Shown: one piece after another, positions 1-6,512 of the stretch
How positions within the stretch are numbered: the stretch's first letter is position 1
How the letters are laid out: every line of letters starts with the position of its first letter
Assembly (NCBI GenBank): GCA_013349725.1
Contig: DUZB01000191.1
Location: 2,618 to 9,919 of the forward strand
Origin: Deltaproteobacteria bacterium
Lineage (GTDB): Bacteria > Desulfobacterota > DSM-4660 > Desulfatiglandales > Desulfatiglandaceae
Reading direction: 5' to 3'
DNA length: 7,302 bases
Made by a program: the position numbers and the translations under genes
Notes under the pieces: generated by a model
Told to the model about the DNA's origin: nothing
Seen by the model: the letters and a program-made list of their open reading frames with translations, nothing else
Databases searched by the model: none

Positions 1-1785
1 GAAGGACGGTATGCGGAAATTCCGAGGGAAATGGTCGAAAGCGGCGACTATGTTACTCCACGCCTCAATTATGTAAAATATTACGAAAAACCGCCTCTTT
101 TCTATTGGATTACAGCCGGGTCTCTAATCCTTTTCGGCCAGAATGAACTGGCTGTGCGAGCTGTTCCTGCTATTGCCGGTTGCCTTACCGTCCTTTTGAT
201 CATGGGGTTTGGAAAACGTCTTTTTGGCGGGGTGGCAGGACAAATGGCCGGCTGGATCTATGCGACCAGTATCCTTCCCGTCATCATGGCGCGCATGCCC
301 ATCATTGACGGAGTTTTCAGCCTTTTTCTAACGGCCGCCTGGGCAGCCTGGTGGCTGGGATATGATGCCGGTTCAGACAGGAAGAGGAAGATCCGGTATC
401 TGGTTGCGTGGGGATGCATGGGTCTGGCCACCATGACGAAGGGCATTGCGGCCATCGCACTGACCTCTGTCATTATTTTCCCTTTTATTATTTTGAAACG
501 CGATTGGAAGGCTCTCAGAAATATGGCCTGGATCCCTGGAATCCTTCTTTTTGCCGCCATAGTCCTCCCCTGGCATATTGCAGCAGCCCTTCGTGATCCC
601 CAGTTCCTGCATTTTTATATCGTCGTCCAACATTTTCAACGACTAACAAGCCAGGAACACGCCAACGCCAGTCCGTTCTGGTTTTTTCCGGCTATCCTGC
701 CCTTCGGCCTGTTTTTCTGGACAGCCCTGTTTTTTCCTGCAGCGGTGAACGCATTCAGGTTGGCTCTCGATGCAGTGAAGATCCTTCCCCGCTTCAGCCG
801 GACCCGCCTGCAGCGCCATTTGCGCAAGCAATGCGGGCAGGGAAGAAAAGACACGGGCGTTCCCCCTGAACCGTCGAAGGGATTCGGAAAGGAAGCAGAA
901 TCGGGTAGCGTCCTTTTTCTGATCATCTGGATCGTGGCGGTTCCCGGGCTGTTCAGCCTGAGCAGCGGCAAATTGATTCCCTATATCCTTCCTGCCTATC
1001 CAGCCATGGCCCTACTCCTTTCCCACTACCTTGCGAGAGGCGGACTGGATAACCGTTCCACCCGGTGGTGCGGCGCTATCACGGCCGGTTTGCTTCTCGT
1101 GGCAATCCCGGTGGTTTCCCATTTTGTTCGCATTCAGGACACGCTGCCGTTACAAGCGGCACAGGCCCCTCTGCATGCGGCACTGTGGGGACTCGGGATC
1201 GGAAGCGCCCTCCTGATCTTTGCTGCTTTTAAGAGACGTTTCATGCCGCTGGCCACCGGGCTCGTACTCGTTGCATTGCTTCCTGCCGCCATTTTATCGG
1301 TTCCAGCGGTAGCAAACCACAGGAAGATAGGGGGGTTTATCAAAGCCATGCCTAACCCTCTTCCTTCGGAAATCAAAATTGCTGAATGGAGCAATTATGA
1401 TCAGTCCCTGAGTTTCTACACCAACCGAAGGATCATTCTCGTAGACGAAATCAGCGAACTTGCTTTTGGAAAATCCCTTGAAAAATCTTCCGAGTTCTTC
1501 CTGAAGGGGGCAAAAAGCCTGCAAAAACTTGCCGGCGAAGGTCCTTTCCTCGTTAACCTGCGCCCCCAGGCCTGGGCTCGTGTCAGCAAATGGGGAATAC
1601 TGCACCCGGTTGCCGTCAACACAACCAATATCATGGTGGGAAACGACGAGTTTTTCCGCGTCGCCGGACTTGTGCCCTGGCCTGATGACAGCATCACAAA
1701 AGGGCCCCTTTTATTGATGCCAAGAAAGTCCGAAACCCCTGGGAAACCCGGGGAAGGAAACATCGACCCATTGAGCACGAAATGA
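1..1785 (+). CDS. ArnT-like GT83 glycosyltransferase (PMT superfamily), 5' end cut by window edge
   Basis: Inner-membrane GT-C enzyme expected to move a sugar from a polyprenyl-phosphate donor to lipid A or another envelope glycan on the periplasmic face. The frame is already open at base 1 and reads EGRYAEIPREM, the conserved block after the catalytic acidic residue in ArnT proteins, so the ATG at 31 is an internal Met and the true start lies upstream. Counting from base 1 there are 594 visible residues: KPPLFYW at 30-36, a series of hydrophobic segments, SSGKLIPYILP at 321-331 (ArnT family signature), more membrane segments to about 430, then a soluble C-terminal domain. That domain lacks the GELxYGLxxxD...GRF block of classical ArnT, so the donor may not be aminoarabinose. 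A basic hydrophilic loop at about 253-302 looks long. The stop overlaps the lptG start (ATGA), indicating one transcript. Family call is firm; substrate unknown. Confidence 0.9.
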   Translation, partial: EGRYAEIPREMVESGDYVTPRLNYVKYYEKPPLFYWITAGSLILFGQNELAVRAVPAIAGCLTVLLIMGFGKRLFGGVAGQMAGWIYATSILPVIMARMPIIDGVFSLFLTAAWAAWWLGYDAGSDRKRKIRYLVAWGCMGLATMTKGIAAIALTSVIIFPFIILKRDWKALRNMAWIPGILLFAAIVLPWHIAAALRDPQFLHFYIVVQHFQRLTSQEHANASPFWFFPAILPFGLFFWTALFFPAAVNAFRLALDAVKILPRFSRTRLQRHLRKQCGQGRKDTGVPPEPSKGFGKEAESGSVLFLIIWIVAVPGLFSLSSGKLIPYILPAYPAMALLLSHYLARGGLDNRSTRWCGAITAGLLLVAIPVVSHFVRIQDTLPLQAAQAPLHAALWGLGIGSALLIFAAFKRRFMPLATGLVLVALLPAAILSVPAVANHRKIGGFIKAMPNPLPSEIKIAEWSNYDQSLSFYTNRRIILVDEISELAFGKSLEKSSEFFLKGAKSLQKLAGEGPFLVNLRPQAWARVSKWGILHPVAVNTTNIMVGNDEFFRVAGLVPWPDDSITKGPLLLMPRKSETPGKPGEGNIDPLSTK

Positions 1786-2858
1786 ATATTCTCTCCAAAT
1801 ATCTCGCAAAAGAATTTTTGAAACTGCTGATCCTTTGCCAGGTCATTTTTATCTCCCTATATCTGATGATCGACTTCACTGGAGGCATAGACGATTTCAT
1901 GAAGGCCCATGCCCCCGTTTATCGGATGTTTGCCTATTACGGCTACAAAATTCCCGCTATTTTTGTTCAGATGCTGCCGGTATCGACCCTGACGTCCGTC
2001 ATTATCCTTTTTTGCATCATGAAAAGAAACAACGAGGTGATCGCCCTGAACGGCTGTGGAATCAGCCTCTGGAGAATCGCCCAGCCCGTTATGTTCACAT
2101 CCCTCCTGCTCTCCCTTTTATCCTTTTTCTTCTCTGAAACCATCGTCCCCTATGCCAGCTCCCTGAGCAATGCCATCTGGCGAATTGATGTCAAGAAAGA
2201 AGAATCGAACCGTTTTCAAGGAAGAAATCATGTGTGGTACAGGGGGGAAAACGCCATTTACTGGATCAAACGGTTCGATGGCGTGCAGATGGTAATGAAC
2301 GACCCTACCCTCTATTTTTTTGACGGTACGTTCAAGCTCATCAGAAGAATAGATGGCCGCCGGGGAATCTGGATGAACGATTTCTGGCGCATAAACGATG
2401 GAATTCTTCAGGAAAGAGAAGAAGGAGGAGGTTTCAGTCTGAAGAGATTCAGAAGCATGGACCTGAAAATTCCTGAAAAGCCGGAAGATTTCATCATGGT
2501 AGAGAGGGAGCCCGACGAAATGGGTTACCGGCAACTCAGACGGTTTGCGGATAAACTCGAACAGGAAGGGTATAATGCTATCCGATATTTTGTAGAACTC
2601 CATATCAAGATAGCCTTTCCATTCATTAATCTGATCATGGCCCTCGTGGGAATCCCCGTTGCCCTCTGGAAAAGGACCATGGGCGCCCCAATGGCCGTTT
2701 CCATTGGAATCGCTCTCTGTTTTCTCTACCTCCTGATCATGGGCCTCACGCGCACCCTGGGTTTTGCGGGAATCTTTCCTCCCATCCTTTCTGCCTGGCT
2801 GGCCAACGCTCTTTTTCTCTTTTTGGGTATATACCTGATGATTCACGCAAACAGGTAA
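1782..2858 (+). CDS. lptG: LPS export permease LptG (YjgP/YjgQ family)
   Basis: Transmembrane subunit of the LptB2FG ABC transporter, which extracts mature LPS from the outer leaflet of the inner membrane and passes it to LptC/LptA. The 358-residue length is normal for the family. Visible layout: TM1 at about 10-30, TM2 about 50-78, the cytoplasmic coupling stretch KRNNEVIALNGCGISLWRI from about 81, TM3 about 100-120, a periplasmic beta-jellyroll domain about 125-265, then three closing helices to 354. LptG rather than LptF is chosen because VWYRGENAIYWIKRFDG and GYNAIRYFVELHIKIAFP align by eye with the corresponding E. coli LptG segments. The ATG at 1782 overlaps the stop of the upstream GT83 gene as ATGA. 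The nearest purine-rich stretch (GGGAAGGAAA) is about 20 bases upstream, so translation is probably coupled. lptF, its usual neighbour, is not in the window. The gene ends facing the minus-strand block. Confidence 0.9.
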   Translation: MNILSKYLAKEFLKLLILCQVIFISLYLMIDFTGGIDDFMKAHAPVYRMFAYYGYKIPAIFVQMLPVSTLTSVIILFCIMKRNNEVIALNGCGISLWRIAQPVMFTSLLLSLLSFFFSETIVPYASSLSNAIWRIDVKKEESNRFQGRNHVWYRGENAIYWIKRFDGVQMVMNDPTLYFFDGTFKLIRRIDGRRGIWMNDFWRINDGILQEREEGGGFSLKRFRSMDLKIPEKPEDFIMVEREPDEMGYRQLRRFADKLEQEGYNAIRYFVELHIKIAFPFINLIMALVGIPVALWKRTMGAPMAVSIGIALCFLYLLIMGLTRTLGFAGIFPPILSAWLANALFLFLGIYLMIHANR

Positions 2859-2953
2859 CGCACTTGTTAGGTTACCCCCTCCACCCTTCGCGCCCCTGAA
2901 AACAGTCTTCATTAGATCCCAAAGGCCCGGCTAAAGTGACGGCAAGCACGCTG
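2859..2953. other. Convergent intergenic gap between lptG and the GtrA/GT-C gene
   Basis: These 95 bases separate two genes that point at each other. I see no GC-rich hairpin followed by a T run on either strand, so no intrinsic terminator can be supported. The only palindrome is a 6-bp stem, GGTAAC/GTTACC (2854-2859 and 2871-2876), with an 11-base loop overlapping the lptG stop codon; it is too weak to call. Composition becomes GC-rich on entering the minus-strand gene. Confidence 0.6.
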
Positions 2954-5110
2954 TCAGCGCGCTGGCTGCGAACCCGCGGGCACCACCCACTCCCGAGCGA
3001 ACAAATGCTTCTGCACGCTGCCGGTGGCCATTTCCCAGATCTGCCAGGCTTTGTGGCGACTGGTGATATCGATCCGACTGCCGATGGCGCCCGCAGGCGC
3101 AGGGGCATGGAGTGGCTGCTGAATCACCATGAAGTCATTTGGCCCACGAATGGGTGCGTCGGGCGCCTTCCCCCCGGCTGGATAGCCGCGCACTACCGCG
3201 TGAGGCAGCAGGAAGCGATGGGTTTCGGCGACAGAGCGAAATTTCTCCGGCGCCCACACCACCCGGCCAGCAGTGGCTTCGGTGACGACGGTGTCGAAGG
3301 CGCCCAGGGGCGCATCAAACACAGACAGAAAGCTGGACAGGGACAGGAACACCGACAGTGCTGCGGTTGCGCTGCATATTGCGGTCCAGCGCGGCCTTGC
3401 AATGGCCATCACTGCAAAGGCGATAGCACCAACCACCAGGGGGAAGTGCCACCAGGGAAAGGCCTGCATGCCCACCTCCCGCGCCAGCAGCAACGAAACC
3501 CATCCCAACGACAGAAGCACCGTGATGACGCCACCCAGCGACATTACGAAAGCGTAGCGCCCCACATGCTCGAAACGCATTGCCAGCAGCACCGCCAGTG
3601 CAGGCATACCTTCCAGCAGGTAACGCCCGCTGCGCTCGCTGGGAATGCAGAACACGATGAAGATGGCGAACACCCAGATCCATAGCAGCCGCTCCTCATC
3701 CAGCAGTGTGCGCCGGTGTCTCCAGCATTCCACCATCAAACCGAACAGGGGAAAAGCCAGCAGGCCGGCGTTGAAGAACCAGCTTCCGCCGAGGGTCCAG
3801 ACACTGTCGCCGCCCCACAGCAGCCCCTTGAACCAGGGTCCGATGCCACTCCCCATTTTGCCCACATTCTCCCCCATCACGAACTCGCGCCAGATGGCCG
3901 CGGGTTCAGGGTCGAACACAAACCACAGCGAAAACATGCCCAGCGACAGCAATGCCGTCCAGATGATTCCCGGCAGTGCGTGGCGCACGAATGAGGCCGG
4001 GCGCCACCCCCGCATATACAGGTGCCACCATGACAGCCCCACGCCGACGGGCAGCAGTTGGGCGAAACTTTTGGTCAAGAGCGCCATGCCTGCCAGCACA
4101 CCCAGGATGGTCGGGAAAAGGAATCGCGAATCGAAGGATCGCGGCTTCCACCACAGTATGGTGAAGAAGCACGCGAACACCCAGAATGTTTCAGGTGGAT
4201 TGGTCAGATAGGGGCGCCCGTAACGATAGGTACTGAAGAAGGCCAGATAGAAAAGCGCCGCCAGCGCCCCCTTTAACAGGTCACGCCCGGACAGTCGCCA
4301 CCCCAGCAGGCCGCAGAGGAGCGCCGTTCCGAAGGTCCACATCACGCTGGGCCAGCGCAACGCCACCACAGACCAGTGACTCCCCCAGTCTGTGCTCACC
4401 AGCCCCTGCCAGAACAGCAGCGGCGGTTTGGTGTTTCGCATGCCCGGGATGCCCTGCAGAGGCAGCCACTGCCTGGCCATACCGGTCACCCGCGTGAGGT
4501 GCATGTACACCAATTCGTCGCCGTTTCGCAGGATGTGCAGCGAACCAAGTCCATGCAAATAGGTACACAAACCGAGAATGAGCCCACTGATGGTCAGCGG
4601 CATCGCCATCCGCGCGCGCTCCAGTTGCGTGGCTTCCGGGTCCATGCCTTCGGTGCGTACATGGCGGTAGGTCCACAGATCATTCAAAATAAAGTTGGCC
4701 ACGCATGCCACACCGATGCCGAACAGGTTGGCCATCAGGTAGGGCATCCACTTTGTCAGCAGATTGGTGATGGTCACCTGCACCACAATGGCTGCCCAGT
4801 TGGCAGCAGCGTACTGCAGGTACTGATGCACAATGGGCAGCTCCTGCGCGCGCTTCCGATCCTGCCAGGTCCACCGGCGGTTCCAGTGGAAGTTGTTGGT
4901 CATGCTCAGCAGGATTCCAACCGCCATGGACAGGTTGAGACGAAGGGAAAGGTTCAGGACGGTCGTGAACACATGCTCGTAGAACATCCAGATGGCCGCC
5001 TGATTGATGACGATACCGCTGAGTCCCACTATGCCAAACTTGAAGAAGCGGTGACGCTGGTCCCAACCCCACGAGATGACCGAAAAAATGGAATGTAAAG
5101 GTCTGTTCAT
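2954..5110 (-). CDS. GtrA-domain / ArnT-like GT-C glycosyltransferase fusion protein
   Basis: Two modules in one 718-residue membrane protein. Residues about 20-150 form a GtrA domain of four helices, with FFKFGIVGLSGIVIN at 22-36, SMTNNFHWNRRWTW at 69-82 and VACVANFILNDLWTYRHV at 134-151. GtrA proteins are thought to flip polyprenyl-phosphate sugars. From about 168 a PMT/ArnT-like GT-C domain follows: the acidic pair D198-E199 in NGDELVYMH, NTKPPLLFWQ at 226-235, many hydrophobic segments, and SERSGRYLLEGMP at 491-503, the counterpart of the SGKLxPYILP block. The length fits GtrA (about 150) plus ArnT (about 550). The start is set at 5110, 14 codons inside the longest open frame (5152), because it makes an ATGA overlap with the upstream GT9 stop; no Shine-Dalgarno is visible, which fits coupling. 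GC is higher than in the neighbours. Inference: it flips and transfers one lipid-linked sugar; donor and acceptor are unknown. Confidence 0.88.
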   Translation of the reverse strand: MNRPLHSIFSVISWGWDQRHRFFKFGIVGLSGIVINQAAIWMFYEHVFTTVLNLSLRLNLSMAVGILLSMTNNFHWNRRWTWQDRKRAQELPIVHQYLQYAAANWAAIVVQVTITNLLTKWMPYLMANLFGIGVACVANFILNDLWTYRHVRTEGMDPEATQLERARMAMPLTISGLILGLCTYLHGLGSLHILRNGDELVYMHLTRVTGMARQWLPLQGIPGMRNTKPPLLFWQGLVSTDWGSHWSVVALRWPSVMWTFGTALLCGLLGWRLSGRDLLKGALAALFYLAFFSTYRYGRPYLTNPPETFWVFACFFTILWWKPRSFDSRFLFPTILGVLAGMALLTKSFAQLLPVGVGLSWWHLYMRGWRPASFVRHALPGIIWTALLSLGMFSLWFVFDPEPAAIWREFVMGENVGKMGSGIGPWFKGLLWGGDSVWTLGGSWFFNAGLLAFPLFGLMVECWRHRRTLLDEERLLWIWVFAIFIVFCIPSERSGRYLLEGMPALAVLLAMRFEHVGRYAFVMSLGGVITVLLSLGWVSLLLAREVGMQAFPWWHFPLVVGAIAFAVMAIARPRWTAICSATAALSVFLSLSSFLSVFDAPLGAFDTVVTEATAGRVVWAPEKFRSVAETHRFLLPHAVVRGYPAGGKAPDAPIRGPNDFMVIQQPLHAPAPAGAIGSRIDITSRHKAWQIWEMATGSVQKHLFAREWVVPAGSQPAR

Positions 5111-6333
5111 AATATGATAGGAGAAACGATGTCTATTTTCAGCAACTCGCATGCCTTTTCAAACACTTCCTCCGGGCCAATGGCTTTAAGGCACACATTG
5201 TCTCCGTCACACGGGGATTTCCTGTGGTTATAGGCGGTAACACACGGAGAACAGGGCAATGGCACATAAAGACTGACGGCCTTTTCACTGAGCGGACCAT
5301 ACAGGGCCGGGGTCTCCGGACCAAAGAAAATAATGGATGGAATCGGCGTCAACGACGCAAAATGCCCTGGTCCCCCATCGTTGGTGATGAGAAGGGATGC
5401 GAAATGAAAAAGGGTGATCAGCTCCATGATGGTTCGGGTATACCCGGTGAGATCAATACAATCTTGGCTTTGACACCATGACGAAATGACTTCCGCCATG
5501 GGTGCATCTTCTTTCATTCCGATAATGCCCACAACATAGCCTTTTGCCACCAGGTTCATGGCAATTCTGCAAAAATTGTTCAAAGGCCATGCCCGTATGG
5601 GAAGCAAACCGCCTCCCGGATAGAGTAAAACCAGCTCTCTTCCGGTGGTTTCCGGAAAATCGTTTTCCAGCCTGATCTGCAAGTCTTTCTGTTGATCCGC
5701 ACTCAGATTCAGAGCTGGGATACAATAAATATCCTCCTCTGCGTTCCGTTTCACCATGGGGAAACCATCGGATTTTTCCATGGCTGTCGCCAATGCCACA
5801 AACTGCCGGGATATGTGGCGGTAAGGGTTGTAGAGAACGGGCCGATTGATAAAATCACCCCTGTAAAGACCCTCCTGGGTGTGAGGATGAAACCCCACGC
5901 GCAACGTAGCACCGCTTAAAAACGCGTAAATGCTGCTGATCCTGGAAAAGAGTTCACAGTCAATCACCGCGTCGATTTTTTCTTTTCGCATCTTTGATAT
6001 GAACCGGACGCTGTCCGACAACAATGCCGTCAGTGAATCCCCATCCACAGTGAGGATGTTTCTTTCTGGAACGAGTTTAAGGGTTTCCAGGCATTCCCTG
6101 TTCTTCTTAAATACCAGTACAAATATTTCCGCACCGGGGTATTTCTTTTTCAATAAAGCAAACATGGGGTGAGCCAGCACAAGGCTCCCCATTTCGGAGA
6201 GGAGTATGACCAGAATTTTTGGCGATGACGGCGTTCCCCCTCCCTTGTCCTTCTTTCGAGGAAACAGGGAAAGCAGACGGCAAAGGGCTTTTCCCACAAC
6301 CCTGTCTATTTTTCGCTGAAGCTCGATTTTCAT
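5107..6333 (-). CDS. GT9 family glycosyltransferase (heptosyltransferase-like)
   Basis: Probably a peripheral inner-membrane enzyme adding heptose or a related sugar from a nucleotide donor to the LPS core. At 408 residues it is somewhat longer than typical heptosyltransferases (about 350). Residues 1-30 are a basic amphipathic leader (DRVVGKALCRLLSLFPRKK) likely to contact the membrane. The N-terminal Rossmann strand begins KILVILLSEMGSLVLAHP at 39-56; the Asp found after Gly in WaaC/WaaF is Ser50 here. The donor-binding half has LLYPGGG, TNDGGPGHFASL (317-328, with D319 and H324) and FFGPETPALYGPL. A four-cysteine cluster follows: C361, C364, C375, C381, a pattern I recall from other GT9 proteins. 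The ATG at 6333 has a GGTGA Shine-Dalgarno 4 bases upstream. The stop overlaps the fusion gene start. The family is secure; heptose specificity is not, because of the Asp to Ser change. Confidence 0.88.
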   Translation of the reverse strand: MKIELQRKIDRVVGKALCRLLSLFPRKKDKGGGTPSSPKILVILLSEMGSLVLAHPMFALLKKKYPGAEIFVLVFKKNRECLETLKLVPERNILTVDGDSLTALLSDSVRFISKMRKEKIDAVIDCELFSRISSIYAFLSGATLRVGFHPHTQEGLYRGDFINRPVLYNPYRHISRQFVALATAMEKSDGFPMVKRNAEEDIYCIPALNLSADQQKDLQIRLENDFPETTGRELVLLYPGGGLLPIRAWPLNNFCRIAMNLVAKGYVVGIIGMKEDAPMAEVISSWCQSQDCIDLTGYTRTIMELITLFHFASLLITNDGGPGHFASLTPIPSIIFFGPETPALYGPLSEKAVSLYVPLPCSPCVTAYNHRKSPCDGDNVCLKAIGPEEVFEKACELLKIDIVSPIIL

Positions 6334-6337
6334 GATT

Positions 6338-6342
6338 TCACC
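6338..6342 (-). promoter_or_regulatory. Ribosome binding site of the GT9 gene
   Basis: On the minus strand GGTGA sits 4 bases before the ATG at 6333, matching part of the GGAGGTGA consensus. It supports this start. It lies in the original arnT-GT9 gap, outside the inserted element, so the insertion did not disturb it. Confidence 0.6.
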
Positions 6343-6367
6343 AGGTAATGTTATTTTCAGCTTCCCT

Positions 6368-6373
6368 ATTCTT
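6368..6373. repeat. Target-site duplication ATTCTT, copy next to the GT9 gene
   Basis: This 6-base direct repeat abuts the first base of the terminal inverted repeat and is identical to the copy at 6507-6512. Removing one copy plus the element restores a 38-base gap between the arnT stop and the GT9 start. Confidence 0.72.
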
Positions 6374-6404
6374 GATGATCCCGTAAAAAGTCCCCAAGGC
6401 CGTC

Positions 6405-6424
6405 ACTCCCGCGAACGCGGGAGT
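6405..6424. repeat. Perfect palindrome, left inner hairpin of the element
   Basis: ACTCCCGCG and CGCGGGAGT form a perfect 9-bp stem around a 2-base AA centre. On the minus strand a T run (TTTTT) occurs only about 15 bases past the stem, too far for a standard intrinsic terminator. Confidence 0.75.
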
Positions 6425-6447
6425 CCATAAGTAGTTTATTTTCCTGG

Positions 6448-6467
6448 ATTCCTGCGTTCGCGGGAAT
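6448..6467. repeat. Near-perfect palindrome, right inner hairpin of the element
   Basis: ATTCCTGCG pairs with CGCGGGAAT with one mismatch (a possible G-U pair in RNA) around a TT centre. It is the inverted partner of the palindrome at 6405-6424. Its sequence is close to the TCATTCCCGCGAACGCGGGAAT type of dispersed repeat seen in various proteobacteria. Confidence 0.7.
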
Positions 6468-6506
6468 GACGAAAACGGATGGTTTTTGACTTTTTACGGG
6501 ACCATC

Positions 6507-6512
6507 ATTCTT
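6507..6512. repeat. Target-site duplication ATTCTT, copy overlapping the arnT stop codon
   Basis: This is the second copy of the 6-base direct repeat, abutting the other end of the element. Its last two bases (6511-6512) are part of the arnT stop codon (TTA on the plus strand, TAA in the gene), so the insertion fell at the very end of the gene without changing the protein. Confidence 0.72.

Larger units (their letters stand above)
6374..6506. mobile_element. MITE-like non-autonomous element, 133 bp
   Basis: The element has 19-bp terminal inverted repeats, GATGATCCCGTAAAAAGTC at 6374-6392 and its complement at 6488-6506, with 18 of 19 positions matching. ATTCTT lies directly on each side (6368-6373, 6507-6512), consistent with a 6-bp target duplication. 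Inside is a second inverted pair of 27 bases (6401-6427 with 6445-6471, 24 of 27 matching), and each arm is itself a palindrome built around CCCGCGAACGCGGG. There is no coding frame, so mobility would need a transposase in trans. It sits between arnT and the GT9 gene, and any transcript through it would fold into a long branched hairpin. Only one copy is visible, so the repeat family itself is inferred. Confidence 0.8.

Noticed and set aside
2420..2432. AAGAAGGAGGAGG run resembling a strong ribosome binding site inside lptG
   Set aside because: The next in-line ATG (2457) is about 25 bases away and no new gene begins there. It encodes the Glu/Gly-rich stretch of the periplasmic domain.
2854..2876. 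GGTAAC/GTTACC hairpin after lptG as a terminator
   Set aside because: The stem is only 6 bp with an 11-base loop, it overlaps the stop codon, and no T run follows it.
2118..2912. 264-codon open frame on the minus strand
   Set aside because: It lies almost wholly antisense to lptG, its translation shows no family motif or membrane pattern, and the lptG frame is clearly the real one.
2936..3685. 249-codon open frame on the plus strand
   Set aside because: It is antisense to the fusion gene, and its translation is rich in His, Gln and Arg, as expected from the complement of a GC-rich membrane-protein gene.
3645..4211. 188-codon plus-strand frame, and the similar frame at 4376-5098
   Set aside because: Both are antisense shadows of the GtrA/GT-C gene, with low-complexity translations and no ribosome binding site I could support.
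5111..5152. Upstream start of the fusion gene at 5152
   Set aside because: It would add 14 residues with no GtrA similarity and overlap the GT9 gene by 46 bases. The ATG at 5110 forms a normal ATGA coupling.
6374..6506. The element's hairpins as an intrinsic terminator
   Set aside because: On both strands the T run lies about 15 bases beyond the nearest strong stem, so it does not have the normal layout.
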